In this document: positions 24,596-36,182 of the stretch, piece after piece
Layout of the letters: each line of letters opens with the position of its first letter
Numbering within the stretch: the first letter of the stretch is position 1
Assembly: GCF_039555335.1 (NCBI RefSeq)
Contig: NC_092639.1
Location: 34,318,353-34,382,352, forward strand
Reading direction: 5' to 3'
DNA length: 64,000 nucleotides
Source of the DNA: Amphiura filiformis
Taxonomy: Eukaryota > Echinodermata > Ophiuroidea > Amphilepidida > Amphiuridae
Program-made: the position numbers and the translations under genes
Notes under the pieces: model-generated
What the model was told of the DNA's origin: nothing
What the model saw: only the letters and a program-made list of their open reading frames with translations
The model's database searches: none

Positions 24596-25741
24596 GATGC
24601 GAGCGTAGGCCTACCGATTAGTACCGTGTTATTTAAAAAGTGCCCCATAAATGTGTGCCGTATAAAATACTTGACCCCCCCGGCTGCCCAAAAATTTGAA
24701 AAAGTGTAGGCCTATATCTTCAATACAAATATGATGGAATCTTTTTCATCCAAGCTACATACACTTTAAGTAGGCATACATATCATTTGTAAATACTTCG
24801 AGGACTGAAATGTTAAGTGTCAAAAAGTAAATATCAATTTTTAATAATTTGTTATAAAATGCGAAATTTAATAATTGGTTATAAAATTTGTATCATATCC
24901 TACCCCAAAGTTTAAAATTATTGCACATTTCGTGTGCGATTTCTCCTTAAAAATAAACCTTCAAAGGACAACTTCATTGCAGCGTTTTTGCGAACTGTTT
25001 AAGCCATGTTAGGGCAACACAGAACGTCGGCCAATGTTTCAACGAAGTGTGCGGCTGGTCATTACAGCCGAATGTGTGCTTCATACACGCCGCGTCATGT
25101 AGGGCATTATCACAAACGTAGTGCACTTATTAGTATGGGTAATAGCTACGCCCCTATCTATAAGTCTCCGGCACCGATGTTATACAAAACATCGGCGTCG
25201 GCAAGTACCGACGTTATACAAAACGTCGGCGACCGCCACCGACGTTATACAAAACATCGGCATCGGCAATTTTTTTAATTCGAGATATGAGACAAATTTT
25301 ATAACAAATTATTAAATTTATTTTTTGACACTTAACATTTCAGTCCTCGAAGTAAACTTTACAAATGATATGTATGCCTACTTAAAGTGTATGTAGCTTG
25401 GATGAAAAAGATTCCATCATATTTGTATTGAAGATATGGCCCTACACTTTTTCCCCAAAAGACCTAAAAAATTAGGTGTTTTGGGTATAAAATGAATGTG
25501 ATGGCACTCGAGATGAAATGTAGGCCTTTAGATTATATGAAGGAGAGCTTACCACTCATTGCAATAGGGCCTGGGCCTATAGCTTTATCATCATAATATT
25601 TTGATGAATAAAATTATTCAATAGGCCTAACCAGATCCTGTAATTCCAATTTTTCTGAAACCGCGTATAACACTGATTTATGTCGGCCTACACAATTAGC
25701 GAAACGCATTTATAAAGGGAAGGGGATCATAATGACACGGG

Positions 25742-26262
25742 TTATATAAATGTCGGGTTATATAAAGGGTATAAAATCGTTTTAATAACATTCCAAAAAC
25801 ATTCTTGAAAACTTGATACAAAACATTCTAAACAGAATGTTATTTTGGGGAGTTGAAAAATATTTTGCGAAAAATGTTTGCCCAAAATATTTGCAATAAC
25901 GTTTTAAAAACGTTTTCATGACCTTTATATAACCCGACATTTAAAAAGTTATTAAAACGTTTTGAAAAAAAAAAACATTTTAAGAACATTTCTGTGTTTG
26001 CTGAGTGCAAATATTTTAACATAATGTTATTTAAGTGTTGACAAAATATTTTGCAAAAAATGTTTGCAAAAATAGTTTACAATAACATTTTTGAAAACAT
26101 TTTAAAAATATTGTTGTAGTGTTTTCATACAAAACGTTTTAAAACGTTTTCATGACCTTTATATAACCCGATATTTTAATGTTATTAAAACGTTTTTATG
26201 TAAACCAAAAGCCAAATATAACTTATTAAAAACGTTTTTAAAACGTTTTTGTGTTTGCTGAG
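25742..26262. mobile_element. Truncated CCCAGCAAACAC-type MITE, right arm
   Basis: The right end reads TTTGTGTTTGCTGAG and the body has the AAACGTTTT and TATATAACCCGA words of 16264-16955. The left terminus is missing, and the sequence starts at GTTATATAAATGTCGGG. Confidence 0.6.
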
Positions 26263-26624
26263 TTATTACTTCAAACATAAAGTGTTTGGTGTCCGAAGCA
26301 GAAGCGAAAATGACAACTTCTTTATGCATCATGGCATACGCAGGGGGTGTATGAAGGGGATATCCCCCCTGAGAAGTTATAAAATTTTGCAAAATGAAGG
26401 CCCAATTGAAGCCAAATTTCGATCTAAATACACTTTTCTACACCTATCTCGTGTTTTGGAGTAATTTGACATCATTTTTTGACATCCGAAAATTTTTGAC
26501 AAAATATTTAATTTTTTTTTTATTTCGCCAAATTTTGATCTAAAACCACTTTTCTACACCGATCTCGTGTTATTGAGTCATTTGACACTTAGATATTTGA
26601 AATTTTTTACCAAAAAAGGTTACG

Positions 26625-27090
26625 TCGCGGTGTGCATGTTCCACAGACTCGGCTGTAATCACCAGCTGCCCGTTCGTTGAAACTCTGGCGACGTAGTGTG
26701 TTTTACCAAAAATGGTTCCATCGCGGTGTGCATGTTCCACAGGCTCGGCTGTAATCACCAGCTGCCCGTTCGTTGAAACTCTGGCGACGTAGTGTGTTTT
26801 ACCGAACATAGTTACATCGCGGTGTGCATGTTCCACAGGCTCGGCTGTAATCACCAGCTGCCCGTTCATTGAAACTCTGGCGACGTAGTGTGTTTTACCA
26901 AAAATAGTTACATCGCGGTGTGCATGTTCCACAGACTCGGCTGTAATCACCAGCTGCCCGTTCGTTGAAACTCTGGCGACGTAGTGTGTTTTACCAAAAT
27001 AGTTATATCGCGGTGTGCATGCTCCACAGTTGCGGCTGTAATCACCAGCTGCCCGTTCGTTGAAACTCTGGCGACGTATTGTGATGCCGT
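26625..27090. repeat. 96-bp satellite, five units, right arm
   Basis: Reverse complement of the array at 17345-17735, with core CTCGGCTGTAATCACCAGCTG. There are five units against four, and the outermost unit is the most diverged. Confidence 0.8.
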
Positions 27091-29333
27091 AATATTGATG
27101 CGGTTTGTATGCAGTGGAGTTTTTGGTCAAAGTATCTGTTCTTCAATATGTGAAAGAATCCGTAGCGGATCTAGAACAGTCAGAGAAGGGGGGAATGATG
27201 GGGGTGTCGGAGGGGGATGTTCCCCCTCATAAGTGAGAAACGTTTACACAATGAAGACCTAATTGAAGCCATTTGTTGGACCATTTTGGCACAATTTCAG
27301 TTTGAAAAAGCCACAAATTTATGAAAAGGCGGCCCATTTGAAGCCATTTGTGGAAAAGTTTTTACTGTTATTGTATAAATTATTGCTTCAAACATCAAGT
27401 GCCGGGTGTCCGAAGCAGAAGCGAAAACGACATCTTCTTTATGCATACGCAGGGGGTATCTAAGGATATTCCCCCTGAGAAGTTATACAATTTTGCCAAA
27501 TGAAGTCCCAATTGAAGCTATTTTGTGGACGATTTTAACAATATCATTGTGTAAAATTTTATCATTGTGTAAAATTTTATTATTGTGTAAAATTTTATTT
27601 AGAAAAAAAAGTGTGAAAATAAAGGCTCAATTGAAGCCATTCGTGAACTGTTATTTACTATTACTGTAGGCTATGCCTAATTATTAAGTTATTGCTTAAA
27701 AATAAAGTGTACGGGTCCAATGCAGAAGGGACAACGACCAGTTCTTTATCCATACGCAGGGGGTATCTGAGGGGGATGTTCCCCCTCATAAGGGGCTGTG
27801 CAATAATTATGAGCCCTGGGGGAGGGTAAAATTGGGGGGGGGGTTTTTGGCGAGCCGAAAGGGGGGGCAAGCATTTTTTGGCTAGTTGAGAAGGGGGGGG
27901 CAAGCGATTTTTGGCACACATTCATAATGGGGCGCCTTTTAAATAAAACGTGCTAAAAAGGCTTAGGAAAACGCTACAGAAACGCTTAAATATGCAAATT
28001 TTCCTGCTCGCTGCGATCGCAACATGTATATAGACCATTTAAGATTTGGAAATTGGGATCCCAAAAATTTGGCATGTGCAAGAGGAGGGCAAAGAATTTC
28101 CGGCAGGCTGAGGGGTGGGGGCAAAGAATTTTTTGGCGGGCCGAGAGGGGGGGGCGATTTTTCGCGAGCCATTTGAAATTTTACCCCCTGGGGAGAAAGT
28201 TATTTTAATTTTATCTCCATGCTTCTTCCCGTTCTTCCGCACCTGTACTACCTTCCAACACTCTGGACCCCGTATTGGTCACTAACTTTACAGCAGGCGC
28301 GGTTTAGGGGAAGTGGCCCTCCTCCCACAAAAAAAGAGGAAATGAGAGGAAAAAAGAGGGGAAAAGAGGTAAAAAAAGGAGAAAAAGAGAAGAGAAAAGG
28401 GAGAAAAGGAGGAGAGAAAAAGTTAAATTGAGATGGTCCATGCCTAAAAAAACCGCACAGTCGGGTCGATCATAAGTATAGGCCCTATAGGTCTGCAATT
28501 ATTTTCCGCATTGCTTGAAGGTGGGTCCTCGTACCAAAAGCTTGTGAAAATTACTGTGGGCCCGCCGATATGCAAGGCCTATTACACGGTCACCAAAGTC
28601 ACTAGACGACAATAATAGGGAAAACTTGTCCACTAAAGGCTTCATTTGGTAGGGCCGTCATTCACAAATTTTCGGCTTTTTCAATCTAAAATTTTACACA
28701 CTAATAGTGACAAAATGGTCCACCAAATCGCTTCAAGTAGGTCTTCATTTTGCAAAATTTCCAACTTCTGAGGGGCACCATCCACCCTCAGACACCCCCT
28801 GCATAGTGCATGTACAAGTGGCCATTTTCGCTTCTGTTTTCAACATTTGCCAATTTATATTTAAAACAATTTATAGGCTTATAACAATAGGGAAAACTTG
28901 TCCACAAACAGCTTCATGCCCTGTCATTTCTCAATTTTTTCGGCTATTTCAATCAAAATTTTACACACTAATAGTGACAAAATGGTCCACCAAATCGCTT
29001 CAATTAGGTCTTCATTTTGCAAAAGTTTCTTACTTCTCAGGGGCGAATCACCCTCAGACACCCCCTGCGTCGCGCAAGCGCCACGCGACGCCCGCTTCGC
29101 GCACATTTTTGCACCCCGGGGGGAACCAGTCATGGATCCGCCCTTGGGAGGGGGGAACCGACCATGATTAGGGGTACTGGGTCTGATGGGAGGGGGGCAA
29201 CAGGTCGTTTTTCCGCAGTTTTCCTATTGAATTTTGTATTAAATTTTGCCATCGATGACGCTACATGTACGCCATTGGTTCAACACGAAAGGTAACAAGT
29301 TACGGTAGCAACATACACATTGCCTAACAGAAA

Positions 29334-29968
29334 ACCATACTGCAGTTACTGTCCGTTTTCCTATACACAATACACAGTGCTCTTTCCCATTGACGCGTGA
29401 CCTCTACAAATAGCCTACGTTAAAAGTATGGGGATATGCCTAGTTAACGTCGCTGTGTGAAAAATAACCGGCCAATATTAAAAGTACTCTTCTAAAGTTC
29501 TAGAAAATATAGTTTTGTAACATGTCCTAAATTTTTAGCTAATTTAGATGTTTGGAAATATGCGTACTTTGGTGTTTTAGGAAGGATATGTAAACGACAG
29601 ATAACACCAAAAATATGAAGAAATTATTTCCAAACCGTGTTAAGTCTGCAAACCACCATGTTTCTCATTTTCAAGAACGCTGGTTAACAATAAGCACGTA
29701 TTGTCTCATTTCGTAAACAAAGACCACACATAATTGTTCTCTAGCGCTCGCTTTATAATCGTTCACCCAACTGAAAGTATAATCCCAGCGCATTGCTTCA
29801 TTGTACGTGTAAAGCAGACACATATGCTGTGTGTATTTAACCAGAGAAGATATGATTTAATCAGTTGAGCTGTTTTCAATGAGTGTTATCTTGGTTTAAT
29901 AGCTTTTAATGGGGTTTAAGTCCTGCAAAGGTCGAGTTGAATTCTACTGTAGACATGACTGCATCATG
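29334..29968. mobile_element. Insertion of about 635 bases, right arm only; second copy at 53450-54120
   Basis: The left arm near 14505 runs directly from GGCGATG into TTTTCTGTTAGGC. In the right arm this stretch separates the two. Its termini CATACTGCAGTTACTGTC and GACATGACTGCATCATG form an imperfect inverted repeat. The same order of words (TGACGCGTGACCTCTACAAA, AATAACCGGCCAATATTA, ACTTTGGTGTTTTAG, GTCGA) recurs at 53450-54120. No coding capacity is seen. Confidence 0.65.
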
Positions 29969-30176
29969 CATCGCCATTGTTTCAACGCAGACGGCTGGTG
30001 ATTACAGCCGACACCATTTAGGCCACACACCGCTTCATATCGAAGTTTCAACGAAGTTTGTGGCTGGTAATTCCAGCCGAATGTGTGCTTTAATACGCCG
30101 CGACATCAAGCAGGCATCGCAAACAACAGCAGTGTATCGTAGTAGCATAGTGTGATTTTATATACGTTTTTGGTAA

Positions 30177-30533
30177 GGCCAAATAAAAAAATAAACATGT
30201 TTCACGTTCCTCCCGCTGCTTTTTTGGAGGTTTCTTCAATTATATTTGGATTTTTGAAATTCAGTTATAACCTTTCAAGATATCATGTCTAGGAAGTAGA
30301 GATGCTTTCTATAGCCTTGCTAATATACAAGAAACACTTTTACAAGGTTTTGTGATAGTTAAAGGAGGCCTATCTCTCAGAACAACAAATAAAAAGAGGC
30401 CTCCTCCTTTTTCCAGGCATTATTGTATACGCTAAAACACCGATTTTGTGATAAAAAATAAAAAACAAAAAGCCACCACTTCCTTTTTTTTCAAAAACCC
30501 GGACGTGAAACATGTTTTTTATTTTACTCTGCC
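30177..30533. mobile_element. PIF/Harbinger-like MITE, right-arm copy
   Basis: Mirror of 13933-14289, flanked by TAA (30174-30176, 30534-30536). Confidence 0.65.
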
Positions 30534-30574
30534 TAATGATCACTGGCTATACGCACCACCCCCCCCAAAAAAGC

Positions 30575-30760
30575 CTACAAAACGTTGTACAAAACATCGG
30601 CGTCGGCAATTAGCCGACGTTGTACAAAACATCGGCGTCGGCAATTGCCGACGTTGTGAAAATATCGGCGTCGGCATTTAGCCGACGTTTTACAAAACAT
30701 CGGCGTCGGCATTACTGAGACGCCACCGATGATTTATACAAAGCGTCGGCATAGGTCACC
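30575..30760. repeat. GCCGACG minisatellite, right tip of the giant element
   Basis: About five units of TACAAAACATCGGCGTCGGC with ACGTCGGC-type linkers. Mirror of 13660-13890. Confidence 0.8.
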
Positions 30761-30894
30761 GCTACCGATATATTTTGTCAGTGGCGGCAAACATATCGGG
30801 CACGGTATGTAACTTGTCGGTGGCGGTAAACCATAGCATGTCGGTGGGGTCCGATATCGCTTTCCGTATCCGATATCGCTTTCCGTAGTCACTG

Positions 30895-33435
30895 CGAAAT
30901 CCGACATGGCGTTTACTTTCAACTTGAGACAAAACAGACAATAGTCATGTGGTCATCATGGGATGGTGGAACCTAAATGTGGTCAGAAAGAGCGAGCAAG
31001 AGTCCAATTTTATCAGTTGTTCTTATTGCTGTTTTTGACGGATAAGATATGTGTAGATTCATATTAATTCGTGCTTGTCATATTCTCATCTATTTTTTTA
31101 ATTAGTCTGAAATACAAATTTTTAAACGCCTATATTGAGTGATTTGCTCATTAGGAAAAAAATCATCAAAATTCAGGGTGGTTTAACTGGGTTTTTTTTT
31201 CACCTTTGTTAGTTATAGATGTGATAATATAGTCTGCTCGTGTCTCAATCAAAGTCGTGTATTAAAGACAAAATAGGACATTTACAGAAATGTTAGTTTA
31301 CTGCGAGGACTGTTAAATATCAAAAATATCAAATTTTAATAATTAACAGTAGTAGTAGTAGTAGGACTATGCTGTGTGATTGCATTATTTTTTTTCGCTC
31401 AGGTACACCTGAGTGAATCTATACATTCAGGTTAGACCTTGGAATAAAAATTAAAAAAATCGACCTCTGAACCTAAGTAGCTTTAAGTCGAGCTTCTTTT
31501 GCAAATGCTTTTGCTTTGTAATCACTAAAAATATTTTGCAGAATAATGCATGGTATCTCAGTAATAGAAATGCACTACATGCAGATTAATGCCAGCTCCA
31601 AAATTAACCTCACTCCTCATGACATAGTTCATAAATATATGCAGCAGTGAGATTTTAAACAGAGGTGGGGATGAAATATTAGCCTCATTTCCCATGAAAT
31701 TATTAATAAAACTATGTTCTGTTGCCCTTAGTGGAGGGTTTTGTTACCTGGGAATGATAATCAGTTTCAATAATTATGAGCGTTGACCATGTTGACAGAT
31801 TGATAGTGGTGTGGAAGTTAGCAAGTTAAATACATATTGGCCATGAACAGATTTTGTTTTATGGACAATGTCAGCAAGCTAGGTCAGCCTGCATGGTATA
31901 CCAAGTTTACCAAATGTCCGTGAACTTCTTAAATTTGTATTGAGAGGTAAGTAAGTAGACGTGTTCTGACTGTTCTGTTTTTTTTTTTTTATGATGCATT
32001 GGTGATAAAGTGGTGGAACATTTTAATTGAATTGTATTATTCAGATCGTTATAACATGTACAACTTAAAATTTACTTTTCATTTTCATGGGTAACATTCA
32101 AGTGCATACATGTCTGTTTCGAATCACTAAATGTGACATGTTAAAGGGGTATTTCACAATCCTAGCATACACTTTTTATGAGATTTGTCAGTAGATTTAT
32201 ATCCACAAGCAAAAACTTAAATCTCACAACTTCAGTTGATCAGATTCCCAGGATCAGATTGTTTGTTTGCAAATAAATAAATAAATAAATAAGCATGTAT
32301 GCTAGCTATTGGTAGCATTTTGATACAGGCTATGTATATTTATATATGGCCCATATACTTGCTGTGTTATTTTGGGAACAAATTTGACCATAGGCTTGTT
32401 AAACGAATTAATCGGCAAGAATTATTTTATACAGAAACTATTTTGCCAGAGGTTTCCAGTGGTATAAAATTCTGAATAGGCTGAAGTGCAAATTCGCAGC
32501 AGGATCCGCCCAATACAACAACATTCTTAATTATATTGAATTCTAAAACTACCTGTTTCAATATATTTTAGCTTACTAAGTATCTTCTCCATTATATTGC
32601 ACACATGCAATACCTGAATAGGTATAGTTCCATAGACCTTCAACTTACTACATGTATCCCTCTCTTGTTGAAATTAACCCCACTGCCAAGGTCCCATTTC
32701 CCTTCCCATTTATGCAAAATTTGCCAAATCTGTCAATACTTGTGTTTTTAACTAATTGGTAATACACTTTAACCTGGGAATTATACACAGAACAAGCCGA
32801 CTAACCAGAACCAAATTTATTGTCTTGTGTGTCAGAGAGAAAAGCCCCAAGACAATTTTGGCTATTTAGCTCAATTACTGATCCATACAATTACAAGCAT
32901 CACACACTGGAGACCTTCACTTTTTATAGCGGAACAGTGGCCACTAATGAACTTCCCAGCACTCACTATACCCCAATGGCCTCATCCCAAAGGCATACTT
33001 CAATAATCTCAGTTAAACAATATAGTGTCCAATTCAACCTCCAATTGCCAAGTATGAGTTTGGTATCCAAATTTTCAAAGGTCATCCAATGAACGTACAA
33101 ACATATTGGGGTTGAAGAACAGTGCCCTAATAAATGAGCATGTTGTGGATCGTAATAATTAACCATGGACTGTAGAACAGGCCCAGTTCTATACCTTCAA
33201 CTTTTACTCACCCACAACTCAGCCCAAATTTATATTTTTATCATCTAACAAGAATGACAGCTGCCTCAAGACTCCTTTCCTCAAAGTTCCTTTACCTAAA
33301 AATTAATTGACACTGCCTTTCAACATGAAAGGGAGGGTAACAGTTGAAGGTATGCGAAACTATACCTATGCATGATATTATTAATAATATCATATTGTTT
33401 CAGTATTCAAAGGAGCTTAGTGCGGAGGCATGCAT
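30895..33435. other. Intergenic stretch, no gene recognised
   Basis: AT-rich DNA with a TTAA-family fragment (~31290-31350), an (AGT)n run near 31340 and (AAAT)n near 32273. The longest reading frames show no family features or splice context. Confidence 0.5.
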
Positions 33436-33442
33436 CACATTA

Positions 33443-33923
33443 GGGGTGGTGCAATAATTATGGGTACCCCCGGGGTGAATTCTCAAAATGGTCTGCCAAA
33501 AATCGCTTGCCCCCCTTTGGCCGTGCCAAAAATCTTTGCCCCCCCCTTTCGACGTGCCAAAAACCTTTGCCCCCCTTTTGACGTGCCAAAAATCTTTGCC
33601 CCCCCCCTTACACATGCAAGATTTTGGGGAACCCGAATTTAAAACCTTAAATTGTCTTAACATATAATGCGAGCGCAGCGAGCAGGAAATTTTGCATATT
33701 TGAACGTGTTCGTAGCGTTTTCCTACACCTTTTTAGGGCATAATATAGAAACGGTGCCCAAAATATCTGTGCCAAAATTGCTTGCCCCCCCTTTCGACCT
33801 GCCAAAAATCGCTTGACCCCCCCTTTCGACCTGCCAAAAATGCTTGCCCCCCCTTTTGGCCTGCCAAAAATCTTTGCCCCCCTATAATTCACCCCGGGGT
33901 ACACATAATTATTGCACCACCCC
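33443..33923. mobile_element. C-rich MITE with internal minisatellite, TTA duplication
   Basis: The ends GGGGTGGTGCAATAATTATG and CATAATTATTGCACCACCCC are flanked by TTA (33440-33442, 33924-33926). Inside are seven to eight units of about 33 bases of the form TGCCAAAAATCTTTGCCCCC followed by TTTCGAC. The right flank abuts the 8.85-kb element. Confidence 0.75.
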
Positions 33924-34049
33924 TTAGTAACACTACTATAGGGTTGTCTTCAACACAAATCGACCTATGACCTCTTCCTCCCCCTCCCCTGCCCCTCCCC
34001 CGAAATGGTTTAAGGCGCGAAGCGTCATGGACAAGGTCGCTGAACAAGT

Positions 34050-34990
34050 TATAACTTGTTTGTTAATATAATTCTTTTGTTTTAAGTAAAGGTGTCCCCA
34101 AAACACCTGGGATCGTGTCAAAGAAGAGTGAATTGAAGAAAAGTCAGGGTTTTCAACTGCCCGCAAGTTTTGCATCTGATAATATAATTCTTTTGTTTTA
34201 AGTAGAGATGTGCTCCAAAACACCTGGGATTATATCAAAGAAGTTGAAATTAAGATAAATTGAATATAATTCTTTTTGTTTTAAGTAGAGATGTCCTCCA
34301 AAACACCTGGGATTATGTCAAAGAAGTTGGAATTAAAATCAATTGAAGAATTGAACAAAGAGGAATGGTAAGATCTGAAACTCGAACACACCTGGGTTTA
34401 TGGCATTGTCTTAAAGAAGTTTTGAATTAAAGAAAAGTCAAGGTTTGCAATTAACCGTTTGTTAATATAATCGTGTAAAACGAGAAATAAAGGGAAGTTA
34501 CAAAGAGTTTTTTAATCATAGATCAAGTTGACCGCTCACTATTTGATACCCTTTTAGAGTGAATGATTTTGAATTGGAAGTCAATGACTTTTACAGCTTA
34601 GGTCAATATATAAAGCGTGATCTTGCTCTACAAGTGTATTACTTGCAATCCGTCAAATAGCTTCATTGTATCAACTAGAAAACTTTTAATCCTCATAGAA
34701 AAATGGCAGCCGTATTTGCTTAAAAGGGTAAGTATTTTGAATGAATATATTTTACAATTATGCTTAAGAAACCTTTATAAGAAACTTTACATCTCAAATC
34801 ATTATTCACCTCAAATTGTTGACACCTGGGATCGTGTCAAATAAGAGCGAAGTTGAAGAAAAGTCAAGGTTTCCAATTACCTGTTTGGTATTATGATTCT
34901 TTTTAAAGAAAGTTAACTATTTAAAGACTCGAAGACATGGGTTTATGGGATTGTGTCATAGATGTTTTGATTTAAAATAAAGGGAAGAAT
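34050..34990. repeat. Tandem/dispersed unit repeat in the left arm
   Basis: A unit with AATATAATTCTTTTGTTTTAAG, GATGTCCTCCAAAACACC, TGGGATTATGTCAAAGAAG and GAATTGAAGAAAAGTCAAGG occurs at about 34055, 34178 and 34262. Degenerate copies are near 34380, 34825 and 34920, and one unit in the spacer at 38130-38220. Mirrored at 41740-42660. Confidence 0.65.
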
Positions 34991-35216
34991 GAAACAAAGA
35001 GTTTTTTAAATGATGGAATATCTAAAATTAGATTTAAAATGCCCTACCAGCAGTATGTGATCTTTGGTCGTGAGAAAATGGAGCCCTCGTTGGTGACGTT
35101 TGGCCAATAAAAGCAGCGCCAATAAAGATTTTATGATGGTAAACAATGAATTCCTTTATAAGAAAAGAAAATAGTATCTGACATCAATGTAATTTTTAAT
35201 ATAGATCTGATTCAAC

Positions 35217-35642
35217 ATGGTACGTATTTCAGGAAATGGAAATGTTGTACTTATTATCAATCGTGAAAGCACTGTTAGTTTTTCTGATAAAGATGATGGA
35301 ATGGAAAGAATAATTGTTACTGATAATGTTACAGAACTTCATACAGTGGATGATAAAATGGATGAAACAAAATCAAAGCGGAAAACAATAACTACGGGTC
35401 GCATAGATGGAATCTCCAAGAAGAAAAACAGAAGTAATGGAAGGGACAATAGTGAAAGAAAATCGAAATGGAAAACAGTATCTAGCGGTTGTATAGCAGG
35501 AGTGTCAAAACAGAAAAACAACAACACTGAATTGCAAATTACTAAGGATATCAAGGCTCGTATGGTGGAATTATTGAACCAAATAGCCAACAATGGAAAG
35601 TGGAAAGAAATGCAAAACAGAAACAATGGAAAACACAAATAA
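35217..35642 (+). CDS. Basic hypothetical protein, left-arm copy (141 aa)
   Basis: It starts at an ATG and has no intron. The first ~45 residues are mixed (MVRISGNGNVVLIINRE). The middle is rich in Lys, Arg, Ser and Asn, with two similar motifs: TTGRIDGISKKKNRSNG and SSGCIAGVSKQKNNN, a duplicated 'GxIxGxSKxKN' block. The C-terminus is predicted helical and basic. I do not recognise the family. The right-arm copy encodes the same 141 residues. Exact preservation suggests the arms are young or recently homogenised, and does not by itself prove function. Confidence 0.5.
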   Translation: MVRISGNGNVVLIINRESTVSFSDKDDGMERIIVTDNVTELHTVDDKMDETKSKRKTITTGRIDGISKKKNRSNGRDNSERKSKWKTVSSGCIAGVSKQKNNNTELQITKDIKARMVELLNQIANNGKWKEMQNRNNGKHK

Positions 35643-35669
35643 CACCTCCTAGTACTAGATTGTGATATA

Positions 35670-35935
35670 TAGCGGGATTTTTAATCAGATACTTTCACTT
35701 GCAATTTTCATCTTGAAGCAGTAAAGAGAAAAGAGATCTTGAATAACTTTAATATGACCATGGTATAGTACTTCCATGTAAGGGGTTGAACGCAACTTTC
35801 GACCATGGCAATCCAAGATTTGCAACAGCTGATAGCATAGGCCTTTACTCCCGCCTCTACTTATCATGCTTATATATACTGAAAATATCAACCAGGCCTT
35901 CAGTACACTTGTGAAGGAACGTTCAGTGTGTTGGA
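35670..35935 (+). pseudogene. Segment S: frameshifted coding remnant, left arm
   Basis: A frame reading NATFDHGNPRFATADSIG is open here but shifts at a TA-repeat length difference (TTATATATACTG here, TTATATACTG in both right-arm copies). It overlaps the next ORF in another frame. It could be the front part of the protein at 35914-36111. I do not recognise the family. A second copy of this segment sits out of place in the right arm. Confidence 0.4.
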
Positions 35936-36182
35936 TGTCAGACTGATCATCCATCTCAGCCGCATAGCTCCTGAAGAGAATACATTGGCTCCCATTCTGT
36001 TTGAACTTGCAAAAGAACGTGTTGATGAATTTGATCTTCGACTACTATTTATTAAATCAGCAAATAACCTATTCATGGACTGTCGTGTCATCCACTTTCA
36101 ACATTTTTTTGTAAGAATTAGAAACATAATCAAGAATGAAGCAATTTGGAAGAAAGCAGCAAGGTTTCTGTACATGTTGTGA
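35905..36182 (+). CDS. Helical hypothetical ORF, left arm
   Basis: An open frame through TFSVLDVRLIIHLSRIAPEE and LRLLFIKSANNLF. There is no ATG at its start, so it probably continues segment S by a lost frame. In the right arm one T fewer in a T-run makes it stop right after VIHFQHFL. Here it reads on about 25 more residues, overlapping the next ORF, probably through slippage. Predicted all-helical; family unknown. Confidence 0.4.

Larger units (their letters stand above)
13560..30887. mobile_element. Giant foldback-like inverted-repeat element, 17.3 kb
   Basis: The left terminus TACGGAAAGCGATATCGG is the reverse complement of the right terminus CCGATATCGCTTTCCGTA. Both are flanked by GTCACTG (13553-13559 and 30888-30894), a 7-bp target-site duplication. 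The left arm (13560 to ~21990) is mirrored by the right arm (~22059 to 30887), leaving a spacer of about 70 bases. The arms are roughly 90% alike by eye but differ by whole-element insertions. Internal parts, mirrored: a GCCGACG minisatellite at the tips, PIF-like MITEs, a 96-bp satellite, C-rich modules and hAT MITEs. I find no transposase or other convincing gene. The last ~18 bases at the right tip are duplicated. Confidence 0.75.

Noticed and set aside
24290..24709. 139-residue frame in the right arm
   Set aside because: It runs through a hAT MITE and C-rich repeat modules, with no protein features or mirrored conservation of frame.
28707..29171. 154-residue frame in the right arm
   Set aside because: It translates arrayed non-coding repeats (the CAGGGGGTGTC units). 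The mirrored left-arm sequence is not open.
13560..30887. Assembly artefact (false inverted duplication)
   Set aside because: The arms differ by several complete transposon insertions with proper target duplications and by satellite copy number, which a duplicated contig would not show.
35339..35638. 99-residue antisense frame in each arm of the 8.85-kb element
   Set aside because: Shadow of the 141-residue ORF; its Leu/Phe-rich composition is that of an antisense frame to Lys/Glu codons.
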